64,000 bases of DNA, taken from positions 206,574-270,573 of the forward strand of contig NZ_VSSR01000029.1 in assembly GCF_008123515.1 (NCBI RefSeq), in the 5' to 3' direction. This document shows positions 32,668 through 41,532 of the stretch, piece after piece; the first letter of the stretch is position 1; each line of letters opens with the position of its first letter. The translations under genes were made by a program, and so were the position numbers. This DNA comes from Bradyrhizobium cytisi. Lineage in GTDB: Bacteria > Pseudomonadota > Alphaproteobacteria > Rhizobiales > Xanthobacteraceae. A model generated the notes under the pieces. The model was not told where the DNA came from and made no database searches. It worked only from the letters and a program-made list of their open reading frames with translations.

Positions 32668-33009
32668 ATGCAGATCCCCAATCAGGCTGTTTCACTCCGC
32701 ATTTTCATCGGCGAGAGCGACTATTGCGAGGGCAAGCCGCTCTATGAAGCAATCGTGCTGAAGGCGCGCGAGCTGCACCTTGCCGGTGCCACCGTGCTGC
32801 GCGGCCCCATGGGCTTCGGCAAGTCGAGCCGGCTACACACCTCGAAGATCCTGCGGCTGTCGGAGGATCTGCCGTTGCTGATCGAGATCGTCGACAGCGA
32901 GGACAACATCAACGCATTCCTGCCCATCCTGGATGGCATGATGTCGAGCGGGCTGATCACCTTGGAGAAGGTGCAGGTCCTGCAATATGGTAAGAAGGCC
33001 GCGAGCTGA
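32668..33009 (+). CDS. DUF190 protein
   Basis: 113 residues from ATG 32668, preceded by AAAGGAG. The motif RIFIGESDYCEGKPLYEAI with GATVLRGPMGFGKSSRLHTSKI and LPLLIEIVDSEDNI is DUF190, a small PII-like fold that often sits next to crcB. It is likely a regulatory partner of the channel; the ligand is unknown. It starts immediately after crcB2, so it belongs to the operon. Confidence 0.88.
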   Translation: MQIPNQAVSLRIFIGESDYCEGKPLYEAIVLKARELHLAGATVLRGPMGFGKSSRLHTSKILRLSEDLPLLIEIVDSEDNINAFLPILDGMMSSGLITLEKVQVLQYGKKAAS

Positions 33010-33050
33010 TCGCCGGCAGGAACCCAAGCCCGCCGTTTCCGGGAGGCGGA

Positions 33051-33356
33051 ATGAACGACACTGTCACCACGCCGAAAACCAGGACCAGGACCAAGGTCGA
33101 GCGGCCAAAGCTACACAAGGTCATCCTGATCAACGACGACTACACCCCGCGTGAGTTCGTAACCATGATCCTGAAGGCCGAATTCCGCATGACCGAGGAT
33201 CAGGCCTACAAGGTCATGATCACCGCGCACAAGTTGGGCGCCTGTGTGGTCGCCGTGTTCACCAAGGACGTCGCTGAAACCAAGGCCACCCGCGCCACCG
33301 ACGCCGCCCGCACCAAAGGCTATCCGCTGCTGTTCACGACGGAGCCGGAGGAATAG
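33051..33356 (+). CDS. clpS: ATP-dependent Clp protease adapter ClpS
   Basis: 101 residues. The core LHKVILINDDYTPREFVTMIL, followed by MTEDQAYKVMITAHKLGACVVAVFTKDVAETKA, is the ClpS fold that binds N-degron substrates and delivers them to ClpA. The N-terminal tail is Thr/Lys-rich. It resembles the second-type (ClpS2) version found in Hyphomicrobiales. It is 41 bp from DUF190, on the same strand, so it might be read through from the fluoride operon, but a separate promoter is possible. Confidence 0.93.
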   Translation: MNDTVTTPKTRTRTKVERPKLHKVILINDDYTPREFVTMILKAEFRMTEDQAYKVMITAHKLGACVVAVFTKDVAETKATRATDAARTKGYPLLFTTEPEE

Positions 33357-33360
33357 GGCT

Positions 33361-34320
33361 TTAGCCCCGGCTCCGACGCACGCGAGGCGCCTTGCGCGGG
33401 CTGCTCGGGGGCGGATGCTCCTGAACGTGCGTCCAGAACGCTTCGGCCGCCGGCGTCAGTCGCGATCGCGGGCGGAACACGCGGATCTCGATCGGTATCT
33501 CCCACTCCTGTCCGCCGGCCTTCACCAGCGCGCCCGATGCGAGCTGATCCACGATGAGGCTCTCGGGAAGCCAGGCCATGCCGCGGCCGGCCTGGACCAT
33601 GGTGACGAGAAGCTTTGCAAGATGCGACGTGAACGCCGGTTTCAGATGCGCGCCAAGCGGCGAGGTCGAACGTACCGCGTCGAGGATTTTTCCCATTCCG
33701 GACTCCTGACGGTAGCTCAGGACCGGCACCGGTGCCGCTTCCGTTCCAGGAAGCCTGAAGCGCGCGGCCCTGCCTGATCGCGATGCCGGCAGGGATGCCG
33801 GGATCAGGCAGTCGTCGCCGACATGAGCCGAGCGGAACTGCGAGGTCGTCAGCGCTGTGACGACGGCGGGATGATGGTGGCAAAGCAAAAAGTGCACCTC
33901 GCCCGCAAGCAGCATGCGCTCGCACGCCTCCATGTGGTTGGCGACCAGCTGGACGTTCGGCACGAATGACAGCATCGTTTCGATTCCGCGCAGCCAGTCC
34001 GGAAAGAACGTCAGCGACAGCGCATTGGTCGATGCGAATTTCAACACGTCGGAAGCGCCGCGCGCGAGCTCCTGCGCCTCCAGGCGGCCGGCGGACAGGC
34101 GGCGGATGATGTCCTCGGCGGTCAGGCGGAATGCATCACCGGCGGGCGTGAGGCTGACCGCGTGGGTCGTGCGCTCGAACAGCGCCGCCCCGGCCCACAC
34201 TTCCAGCGCCTTGATCCTGCGGCTCAGAGCCGGCTGCGACGAATTCCGCTGCTCGGCCGCGCGCGAAAAGCTGCGGGCCGATGCCACCGCGATGAAATCG
34301 TGCAGCCAGTTGATCTCCAT
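33361..34320 (-). CDS. LysR-type transcriptional regulator
   Basis: 319 residues from ATG 34320; an in-frame extension to 34446 is discounted since it runs into the divergent promoter region. The N-terminal HTH (WLHDFIAVASARSFSRAAEQR, QPALSRRIKALE, residues 1-60) is typical LysR, and the rest is the ligand-binding domain. Divergent from the LeuC-like gene (113 bp apart), which makes it the likely regulator of the LeuCD-2HCT operon, responding to its substrate or product. The family name is clear; the ligand is unknown. Confidence 0.9.
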   Translation of the reverse strand: MEINWLHDFIAVASARSFSRAAEQRNSSQPALSRRIKALEVWAGAALFERTTHAVSLTPAGDAFRLTAEDIIRRLSAGRLEAQELARGASDVLKFASTNALSLTFFPDWLRGIETMLSFVPNVQLVANHMEACERMLLAGEVHFLLCHHHPAVVTALTTSQFRSAHVGDDCLIPASLPASRSGRAARFRLPGTEAAPVPVLSYRQESGMGKILDAVRSTSPLGAHLKPAFTSHLAKLLVTMVQAGRGMAWLPESLIVDQLASGALVKAGGQEWEIPIEIRVFRPRSRLTPAAEAFWTHVQEHPPPSSPRKAPRVRRSRG

Positions 34321-34432
34321 GGCACCGCCTTGCTTATGCAAATACCGCATAATCATATCACGAGGTGACATTGGATTTCCAGAAGGCCGGCCTGCACCCT
34401 CGAAGAAAGTCAGATTTCTCTGGAGAGGCCGA

Positions 34433-35857
34433 ATGTCCGGGCGCACGCTCTACGACAAGCTGATCGATACGCATATGGTTCGGCGCCTCGACGATGACGG
34501 GCTGGTGCTGCTCTATGTCGATCGTACCGTGCTCAACGAATATACCAGCCCGCAGGCCTTTGCCGGCCTGCGCGCCGCCGGACTCAAGGTCTGGAATCCG
34601 TCCGCAGCGCTGATGGTGGTCGATCACGTCAATCCGACCGCGGCTCGCCGCACACGACAGATGCCGGATGCCGACGCCGCGCGTCAGGTCGATTATTTCG
34701 CCGACAACGCCCGCGACTTCGGCATCGAATATTTCGACATCCTCGATCCGCGCCAGGGCATCGAGCATGTCGTCGCCCCCGAGCAAGGGTTGGTCATGCC
34801 GGGCATGGTCATCGCCGCCGGAGACAGCCACACCACCGCGTACGGCGCCTTCGGCGCGCTCGGCTACGGCATCGGCACCTCCGACATCGAGCATTATCTG
34901 GCGACGTCGACGGTGTGCTACCGCCGACTGAAGACGATGCGCATCCATGTGACCGGGCATCCGCCGCTCGGGGTGACGCCGAAGGACATCGTCATGGAGA
35001 TCATCCGCCGCATCGGCGCCGATGGGGCCACCGGCTATGCGGTCGAATTCGCCGGCCCTGCCGTGACCGAGATGAGCGTCGAGGGACGCATCGTGATGTC
35101 GATCATGATCGTCGAAGCCGGCGCACGCGGCGTCGTCATCGCGCCCGACCAGAAGGTGCTCGATTATCTCAAGGGGCGGCCACGTGCGCCGAAGGGCGAT
35201 ATGTGGGACCGCGCCGCAAAGACCTGGTTGCAGCTTCGTTCCGATTCCGACGCCCGCTTCGACCGGGAGATGACGATCGATGCCGGCGCTGTCGCCCCGC
35301 TGGTGACGTGGGGCACGAGCCCGGACCAGGCGATCGCCGTGACCGATCGCGTGCCGGATCCCAACAGCAATGTCACGGCGGAGCGCAAGACGGCGGACAC
35401 ACGTGCGCTCGCCTATATGGGCCTGACGGCCGGAACGCCGATCCAGTCGGTGCCGATCGATTTCGCCTTCATCGGCTCATGCACCAATTCGCGCATCGAG
35501 GATCTGCGCGATGCGGCGCGCATCTTCAGGGGCCGTCACGTCGCAACCGGCGTCCGCGCCATCGTCGTTCCCGGATCGACACAAGTCCGCGCGCAGGCCG
35601 AAGCGGAGGGGATCGCGCAGATCCTGATCGACGCGGGCGTGGACTGGCGGCAATCGGGCTGCTCGATGTGCCTTGCGATGAACGACGACATTCTCGCGCC
35701 GGGGCAGCGCTCGGCCTCCTCGACCAACCGTAATTTCGAGGGCCGCCAGGGGCCCGGCGCGCGCACGCACCTGATGAGTCCGGCGATGGTCGCGGCCGCC
35801 GCAGTCACCGGCCGCATCACCGATGTGCGCGACCTGATCGGAGGAGATTTGCAATGA
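34433..35857 (+). CDS. Aconitase-family hydro-lyase large subunit (LeuC-like)
   Basis: 474 residues from ATG 34433, after TGGAGAGG. Similar to the large subunit of isopropylmalate isomerase, with the cluster-binding cysteines at C350 (GSCTNSR), C410 and C413 (SGCSMCLAMN) and the substrate loop GDSHTTAYGAFGALGYGIGTSD. Length matches LeuC. It converts a 2-hydroxyacid by dehydration/hydration through a [4Fe-4S] cluster in the cytoplasm. Because the next genes are the small subunit and a hydroxycarboxylate transporter, a catabolic role (for example a citramalate or dimethylmalate type substrate) is more likely than leucine synthesis, but this is inferred. Confidence 0.85.
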   Translation: MSGRTLYDKLIDTHMVRRLDDDGLVLLYVDRTVLNEYTSPQAFAGLRAAGLKVWNPSAALMVVDHVNPTAARRTRQMPDADAARQVDYFADNARDFGIEYFDILDPRQGIEHVVAPEQGLVMPGMVIAAGDSHTTAYGAFGALGYGIGTSDIEHYLATSTVCYRRLKTMRIHVTGHPPLGVTPKDIVMEIIRRIGADGATGYAVEFAGPAVTEMSVEGRIVMSIMIVEAGARGVVIAPDQKVLDYLKGRPRAPKGDMWDRAAKTWLQLRSDSDARFDREMTIDAGAVAPLVTWGTSPDQAIAVTDRVPDPNSNVTAERKTADTRALAYMGLTAGTPIQSVPIDFAFIGSCTNSRIEDLRDAARIFRGRHVATGVRAIVVPGSTQVRAQAEAEGIAQILIDAGVDWRQSGCSMCLAMNDDILAPGQRSASSTNRNFEGRQGPGARTHLMSPAMVAAAAVTGRITDVRDLIGGDLQ

Positions 35858-36453
35858 CGCCGTTCCATCGCGTCTCCGGCGCTGCTGCACCGATGACGAC
35901 GCCCAATATCGACACCGACGTGATCATGCCAAAGATGTTCCTGAAGGGTGTCGACCGCAGCGGTCTCGGCGACGGCGCCTTCAACCTGCTTCGGTTCATC
36001 GCGGGAAAGCCCAATCCAGATTTCGTGCTGAATAGGGACGGCTATCGTGACGCCAGCTTCCTGATCGTCGGATCGAATTTCGGCTGCGGGTCGAGCCGCG
36101 AGCACGCCGTATGGGGCCTCCAGCAACTCGGCATTCGCGCCCTGATCGGCACCACCTTCGCCGGCATCTTCAACGACAATTGCGCCAATAACGGCCTGCT
36201 GACGATCAGCCTCGATGCCGCCACGGTCGGCACCCTCGCCGGCATCGTCGCGAGCCCTGCAAGCAACAGGCTCACTGTCGACCTCGAGCAGCAGACCATC
36301 CGCAGCGACGGCGGCACCATTCTCTTCGCGATCGAGTCGGCGCGGAAGGAGGCGTTCCTCACGGGGCGCGATGCGATCAGCTCGACGTTGGTCTTTTCCG
36401 ATGACATCCGCGCCTTCGAGGCGCGGCACCGGGCGGACAATCCCTGGTTCTGA
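35854..36453 (+). CDS. Aconitase-family hydro-lyase small subunit (LeuD-like)
   Basis: 199 residues, overlapping the large-subunit gene by 4 bp (ATGA). Contains NIDTDVIMPKMFLKGVDRSGLG and the swivel-domain motif GSNFGCGSSREHAVWGLQQLG (about 68-88), typical of LeuD. The overlap and order show co-translation with the large subunit. Residues in the substrate loop FLKGVDRSGLG match LeuD reasonably; I cannot tell isopropylmalate from other 2-alkyl malates. Confidence 0.87.
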   Translation: MTPFHRVSGAAAPMTTPNIDTDVIMPKMFLKGVDRSGLGDGAFNLLRFIAGKPNPDFVLNRDGYRDASFLIVGSNFGCGSSREHAVWGLQQLGIRALIGTTFAGIFNDNCANNGLLTISLDAATVGTLAGIVASPASNRLTVDLEQQTIRSDGGTILFAIESARKEAFLTGRDAISSTLVFSDDIRAFEARHRADNPWF

Positions 36454-36514
36454 GCGCGAGCGGAGCGCGCAGACCGGCAACCAAACAAACATAAAACGAC
36501 AGAGGGAGGCATTG

Positions 36515-37828
36515 TTGACCGACACCACCATCAAGCTCACGGAGACGACGCAACCATCCGCGCTCACCGCGTTGAAAATCGGTCCGCTCCCGATCACCGT
36601 CTATTTTCCCGCAGCGCTCGTCTGCGCCGCCGCGGTCTATTCCGGAAAACTGCCAAATGATGTGATCGGCGGGCTCTCGGTGCTGATGCTGCTCGGCTTC
36701 CTGCTCGGCAAGCTCGGCCAGACCATTCCCGTCGTGAAGCGGATCGGCGGCACCGCGATCATGTGCCTGTTCGTGCCGGCCGCGATGGTTGCCTACGGCT
36801 TGATGCCGGAGACGGCGCTCAAGGCGATCACCACGACGTTCCGCACCGCGAACTTGCAGTATTTCTTCATCGCCTGTCTCGTCGCCGGCTCGATCCTCGG
36901 CATGCCGCATCGCGTCCTGGTGCAGGGGTTTCTCCGGATGTTCGTTCCGCTGCTGGTCGGCACAATCAGCGCCATCACCATCGGCATCACGGTCGGACTG
37001 CTGTTCGGTCATAGCCCGAGGGAGACGTTCTTCTTCGTGATCATGCCGATCATCGGCGGCGGCCTCGCCGAAGGTGTGCTGCCGCTATCCATTGCCTATT
37101 CTGAAATGCTGCACCGGCCGCAGGCCGAGCTCGTGGCGCAGATGGTGCCTGCGGCGCTGCTCGGCAACGTCGTCGCCATCGTCGCGGCCGGACTTCTCGC
37201 CCGTCTCGGCGAAAAACGGCGCGACCTCAACGGCCAGGGCATGCTGGTGAAAACAGGCGATGACGACATTCTGGGCCCGGCGCGATCCGACCACCCGATC
37301 GATCTCAGCCTGTTAGGTGCCGGCATTGTGCTGTCCTGCGTACTGTTCGTGCTCGGCATGGTGCTCGCGCCCTATACCGGCATTCCCGGCCCGATCCTCA
37401 TGATCATCGCCGCGGTCGCGCTCAAGCTGACAAAGCTGTTGCCGGCCGAGATGGAGCTCGGCGCCTACCAGATCAACAAGTTCATGTCGACCAGCCTCAC
37501 CTTCGCGATCCTGGTGGCGATGGGAACGCTGCTGGTGTCGTGGCAGCAGCTCGTGGCGTCGTTCAATCCCGGCTACATCGCGATCTGCACGACGACGGTG
37601 CTGGCGATGGTCGCATCCGGCTTCTTCGTCGGAAAATGGCTGAACATGTATCCGGTCGAGGCGGCGATCGTGACGGCCTGTCATTCCGGGCTCGGCGGCA
37701 CCGGCGACGTCGCCATTCTCGGCGCCGCGGACCGCATGGGACTGATGGCCTTTGCCCAGATCGCGACCCGCGTCGGCGGCGCCATCATGATCGTGATCGC
37801 AACGCTGGCGATGAAGATCGCGTACTAG
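36515..37828 (+). CDS. 2-hydroxycarboxylate transporter family (2HCT, CitS/CimH-like)
   Basis: 437 residues starting at TTG 36515 (or 36512), which follow GAGGGAGG at 36502-36509. About 11 hydrophobic helices; the two GGxG-type re-entrant loops seen in CitS are visible: MPIIGGGLAEGVLPLSIAYS and CHSGLGGTGDVAILGAADRMGLM. These motifs are the signature of the 2-hydroxycarboxylate transporter family, which move citrate, malate, lactate and related acids with Na+ or H+. The operon context predicts that its substrate is the acid acted on by the LeuCD-like pair. Confidence 0.85.
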   Translation: MTDTTIKLTETTQPSALTALKIGPLPITVYFPAALVCAAAVYSGKLPNDVIGGLSVLMLLGFLLGKLGQTIPVVKRIGGTAIMCLFVPAAMVAYGLMPETALKAITTTFRTANLQYFFIACLVAGSILGMPHRVLVQGFLRMFVPLLVGTISAITIGITVGLLFGHSPRETFFFVIMPIIGGGLAEGVLPLSIAYSEMLHRPQAELVAQMVPAALLGNVVAIVAAGLLARLGEKRRDLNGQGMLVKTGDDDILGPARSDHPIDLSLLGAGIVLSCVLFVLGMVLAPYTGIPGPILMIIAAVALKLTKLLPAEMELGAYQINKFMSTSLTFAILVAMGTLLVSWQQLVASFNPGYIAICTTTVLAMVASGFFVGKWLNMYPVEAAIVTACHSGLGGTGDVAILGAADRMGLMAFAQIATRVGGAIMIVIATLAMKIAY

Positions 37829-37867
37829 GGTCTTCACGCGACGGCCGGCATTGCCGCGCAACGCCGG

Positions 37868-38362
37868 CTAGCCCTTGAGGCGCGCCATGATGATTTCGTC
37901 GTGATAGGTGCCGTCGATCACGATCGCCATCCGCTTGATGCCCTCCTCGACGAACCCAACCTTGCGATAGAGGGCGGCAGCGGCGGTGTTGGTCGCGAAG
38001 ACGCCGAGCTCGATACGCCTGAAGCCGAACACATCTGCCGCCTCAATGGCTTGCCGCAACAGCCGTTCGCCAAAGCCTTTGCCACGGAACTCCGGTACAA
38101 GCCCCATGAAGAGATCGCCGACATGCGCCGAGACCGCGCGACTGGCCGGCGGCACGTTGCACCATCCGACCACGGCGCCGTCGACGACGGCGACGATTTG
38201 CGGATAGCCGCGCTCGACATTGCGTGCGACGAAGGCGCTGACCTGCTCGATCGGCGGCGCCTCCACCAGCGCGATGTATTTGCGCTCGCGGGCGACAATG
38301 TCGACGGCCGCACGAAAGGCGTCGGTGTCAGCGATCTCGATCTGGCGGAATTCGACATTCAT
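37868..38362 (-). CDS. GNAT family N-acetyltransferase
   Basis: 164 residues with DLFMGLVPEFRGKGFGERLLRQAI (acetyl-CoA loop R/Q-x-x-G-x-G/A) and NTAAAALYRKVGFVEEG (motif B). Resembles ribosomal-protein or small-molecule acetyltransferases of the RimJ/RimL group; the acceptor is unknown. It lies 16 bp downstream of the cyclase-like gene on the same strand. Confidence 0.85.
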   Translation of the reverse strand: MNVEFRQIEIADTDAFRAAVDIVARERKYIALVEAPPIEQVSAFVARNVERGYPQIVAVVDGAVVGWCNVPPASRAVSAHVGDLFMGLVPEFRGKGFGERLLRQAIEAADVFGFRRIELGVFATNTAAAALYRKVGFVEEGIKRMAIVIDGTYHDEIIMARLKG

Positions 38363-38378
38363 GGGCGGCTTCGGTGCC

Positions 38379-39569
38379 TCACGCCATCACCACCGGCGTC
38401 TCCTCGGCGAGCCCGTACACGCGCTGCGCCTTGGAAAATCCTGCGATCGGAAAATCGCCGAGATCGCGCCAGTCATGCTGGCAGACATTGGCGAAGCCCT
38501 CTGACGCCACGACGGTGCGTCCCAAGCGGCCGGCGATTTTCTCCATTCTTGCCGCGAGATTGACGGCTGGGCCAATGCAGGTGAAGTCGAGCCGGTTTCC
38601 ACCGCCGATATTGCCATAGAGGATGGTGCCGACATGCAGTGCGACGCCGAAGCGGAAGCGTTCGATGACGTCGCCAACCGGAAAAGCGAGCGCCTCGACG
38701 CTGGCGCGGGATTCGCGGGCGGCTTCCAGCACGCGCGTGCAGACATGCGCGGTATCGCCGACATATTCGTCGATCGGGAACACAGCGAGCAGACCGTCAC
38801 CCATGAACTTCAAGACTTCGCCGCCGTGGCCGCGGATCGCCGTGACCTGGCAATCGAAATAATGGTTGAGGATCTCGACCACGGTCTCGGCCGGCAGCCG
38901 GTCAGATAGCGCGGTGAAGCCGCGCAGATCCGACAGCCAGATCGCAGCCTGCATGGTGTCGTTGTGACCGCGGCGGATCTGGCCTCCCAGGATACGTGCG
39001 CCGGCGCGATTGCCGACATAGGTGTCGAGCAGCATCTCGGCGGTGCGGCGCAAGCTGATGATCTCGCTGACGCGCGCGAGCGGCGCCACGAGGGTCCGGA
39101 TCGCGGCGATGTCGTCTTCGCTGAAACCGCCGGGACGTCGCGTGACCCAGCTCGTCGCGTGGATCGAACCGTCGAGATATGGCATCGGCATCGCGAAATA
39201 GTCGGTCACGCCTTCGGCGCGCATGTCGTCGAGGAACGGAAACCGCTTGCTGTCCGGATCGTCCATCCGTCCCCGGACCTCCAGCCCCTCCTCGAACACG
39301 ATCCGGAGCGGGCTCCTGGCGAATTCGGGCGTGTCCAGAATCTTGAAATCAACGGTGCCGATCTCGACCTTCTGGCCTTCCCGCCAGATGAAATTGCGGC
39401 CGAAGATTTCCGGATGCAGCGTGCGGATGAAGATGCCGAACCGCCACAGCGGCAGCCCGGCCTCGACCAGATGCTCGCAGACCTCGGCGATCATCTCGGA
39501 AGGGGCCCCGGACGACCTCGCGCCGTCGATCAGCCAATTGGTGATGCGCTGGATCTCGGAGTTTTGCAT
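38379..39569 (-). CDS. Adenylate/guanylate cyclase (class III) with N-terminal sensor
   Basis: 396 residues. The C-terminal ~190 residues are a class III cyclase domain: AIWLSDLRGFTALSDRL with the first metal Asp, GGEVLKFMGDGLLAVFP with the second, LHVGTILYGNIGGGNRLDFTCIGPAVNLAARME. The N-terminal 190 residues (WLIDGARSSGAPSE, TLHPEIFGRNFIWREG) form a sensor-like region of the adenylate-cyclase family common in Bradyrhizobium. The nucleotide product is predicted to be cAMP (or cGMP); cytoplasmic, no transmembrane segment. Co-oriented with the GNAT gene. Confidence 0.88.
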   Translation of the reverse strand: MQNSEIQRITNWLIDGARSSGAPSEMIAEVCEHLVEAGLPLWRFGIFIRTLHPEIFGRNFIWREGQKVEIGTVDFKILDTPEFARSPLRIVFEEGLEVRGRMDDPDSKRFPFLDDMRAEGVTDYFAMPMPYLDGSIHATSWVTRRPGGFSEDDIAAIRTLVAPLARVSEIISLRRTAEMLLDTYVGNRAGARILGGQIRRGHNDTMQAAIWLSDLRGFTALSDRLPAETVVEILNHYFDCQVTAIRGHGGEVLKFMGDGLLAVFPIDEYVGDTAHVCTRVLEAARESRASVEALAFPVGDVIERFRFGVALHVGTILYGNIGGGNRLDFTCIGPAVNLAARMEKIAGRLGRTVVASEGFANVCQHDWRDLGDFPIAGFSKAQRVYGLAEETPVVMA

Positions 39570-39648
39570 GTCCGCATTTGCGGACGAAGTTTTGGCGACG
39601 TCAAGCTGCGCGGTGGCTAGTACCGCGACACGAACGCCTCGCCCTGCT

Positions 39649-40737
39649 CTATCGCCCGACCTGCCCGCGATCGCGCAAGAAGTGATCGGCCAGCACGCAG
39701 GCCATCATGGCTTCGCCAACGGGGACGGCGCGAATGCCGACGCAGGGGTCGTGGCGGCCCTTGGTCATGATCTCGGTGTCGGCGCCCTGCCGATCGACAG
39801 TGAGACGCGGCTGCAGGATCGACGAGGTCGGCTTCACCGCAAAGCGCACCACGATCGGCTGTCCGGTGGAGATGCCGCCCAGAACGCCGCCGGCGTGATT
39901 GGACAAAAAGCGCGTGCCATCATTGCCGGTGCGCATCTCATCGGCGTTCTCTTCGCCGGTGAGCTCGGCCGCGCCAAAGCCGGCGCCGATCTCGACGCCC
40001 TTCACGGCGTTGATGGTCATCATCGCACCCGCCAGATCAGAGTCGAGTTTTGCGTAGATCGGGGCACCAAGGCCGGGCGGCACGCCTTCGGCGACGATCT
40101 CGAGCACGGCACCGATCGAGGAGCCGCTCTTGCGGATGCCGTCGAGATAGGTCTCGAAGAACGCTGCCTTGTCCTTGTCCGGACAGAAGAACGGATTTTT
40201 GGCGATCTCGTCCCAGTCCCACTTGTCGCGGTCGACCTTGTGCGGGCCCATCTGCACCAGCGCGCCACGCACCTTGATGTCAGGCAGCACTTTTCGCGCG
40301 ATCGCACCGGCGGCGACGCGCGTCGCCGTCTCTCGCGCCGAGGAGCGCCCGCCGCCGCGATAGTCGCGCAGGCCGTACTTCGCCTCGTAGGTGAAGTCGG
40401 CATGGCCGGGACGAAACTTGTCCTTGATTTCCGAGTAGTCCTTCGAGCGCTGGTCGGTGTTCTCGATCAGAAGCCCGATCGGCGTGCCCGTCGTCACCTG
40501 CACGCCGGTCTCCGGATGCGCCATCACGCCGGACAGGATCTTGACCTGGTCCGGCTCCTGGCGCTGGGTGGTGAAGCGCGACTGGCCCGGCTTGCGGCGG
40601 TCGAGGTCGCCCTGGATGTCGGCTTCGGTGAGCGGGATCATCGGCGGGCAGCCGTCGACCACGCAGCCAATTGCCCCCCCATGGCTCTCGCCAAAGGTGG
40701 TGACGCGGAACATGTGGCCGAAGGTGTTGAAGGACAT
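39649..40737 (-). CDS. aroC: Chorismate synthase
   Basis: 362 residues, ATG 40737. Start MSFNTFGHMFRVTTFGESHGGAIGCVVDG with the conserved FGESHG and GG..R(S)SARETA motifs, then GNDGTRFLSNHAGGVLGGISTGQPI. It makes chorismate from EPSP in the shikimate pathway, requiring reduced FMN. Full length with no anomalies. Confidence 0.97.
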   Translation of the reverse strand: MSFNTFGHMFRVTTFGESHGGAIGCVVDGCPPMIPLTEADIQGDLDRRKPGQSRFTTQRQEPDQVKILSGVMAHPETGVQVTTGTPIGLLIENTDQRSKDYSEIKDKFRPGHADFTYEAKYGLRDYRGGGRSSARETATRVAAGAIARKVLPDIKVRGALVQMGPHKVDRDKWDWDEIAKNPFFCPDKDKAAFFETYLDGIRKSGSSIGAVLEIVAEGVPPGLGAPIYAKLDSDLAGAMMTINAVKGVEIGAGFGAAELTGEENADEMRTGNDGTRFLSNHAGGVLGGISTGQPIVVRFAVKPTSSILQPRLTVDRQGADTEIMTKGRHDPCVGIRAVPVGEAMMACVLADHFLRDRGQVGR

Positions 40738-40808
40738 CGCTGCTCGCTGGCTGGTAAGTCAGTGCTGACTTAGCTCGCCCTGAAATATGGGTCAAATATA
40801 CCGACGGC

Positions 40809-40895
40809 CGTCATGGCCGGGCTTGTCCCGGCCATCCACGTTCTTGGTCACAACGAGAAAGTCCGTGGATGCCCGGGACAGGCCCGGGCATGACG
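40809..40895. repeat. Palindromic intergenic repeat, family B copy 1
   Basis: CGTCATGGCCGGGCTTGTCCCGGCCATCCACG and its inverse CGTGGATGCCCGGGACAGGCCCGGGCATGACG, shown in two parts of the element, with internal CCGGGCTTGTCCCGG-like hairpins. The same structure occurs at 53450-53534. It lies between aroC and the phosphatase gene. Confidence 0.75.
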
Positions 40896-40920
40896 GCGGA
40901 GGGCGGGGCGACGAGCCGGG

Positions 40921-41520
40921 CTAACTATACTTGTCCAGCCGGCCATCGCGGAACACGTAGACGGCGCCCTGCTCGATATAGAGCTCGGCGGCGCTGGCCG
41001 GCGTCTCCAGGCCGAGCGAAACCATCAGGGCCCGGCAGGTGCCGCCGTGGGCGACCGCGACGGTGTCGGTCCGGAGCTCGTCGTACCAGGCGCGCACGCG
41101 GACCTGCACATCGGCGTAGGTCTCCCCGCCCGCGGGCCCTACGGTCCATTTGTCGGCGAGGCGCCTGGCATAGATGTCGGGATCGGTCGCCTCACTCTCC
41201 GCCAGCGTCAGCCCTTCCCAGACGCCGTAGCCGATCTCGCGCAGGCGATCGTCCAGCGCGTAGTCGGCAGGCGGCAATTCGAGCTTGCCGCGCACGAGTT
41301 CCATGGTCATGCGCGAACGCCCGAGCGGGCTCGACACGTAGGGCAACGCGGCCTTGTCGCGGCCGTCGCGCTTGAAGAGATCGGCGAGAATGCCACCGGC
41401 TTGCACCACCTGATCGCGCCCGCGCGCGTTCAGCGGAATGTCCTTGGTGCCCTGGAGCCTGCCGAGCGCATTCCACTCGGTCTCGCCGTGGCGAAGGTAA
41501 TAGATCGTGGGCACGGGCAT
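40921..41520 (-). CDS. Histidine phosphatase family protein
   Basis: 199 residues with the phospho-histidine motif IYYLRHGETEWNALGRLQG (RHG, residues ~8-12) and the second His in VAVAHGGTCRALMV. This is the phosphoglycerate-mutase-like superfamily; the substrate is unknown (GpmB or acid phosphatase like). Just downstream of fabI on the same strand, 12 bp apart, so it is likely co-transcribed. Confidence 0.87.
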   Translation of the reverse strand: MPVPTIYYLRHGETEWNALGRLQGTKDIPLNARGRDQVVQAGGILADLFKRDGRDKAALPYVSSPLGRSRMTMELVRGKLELPPADYALDDRLREIGYGVWEGLTLAESEATDPDIYARRLADKWTVGPAGGETYADVQVRVRAWYDELRTDTVAVAHGGTCRALMVSLGLETPASAAELYIEQGAVYVFRDGRLDKYS

Positions 41521-41532
41521 TGCTGGTCGTGG

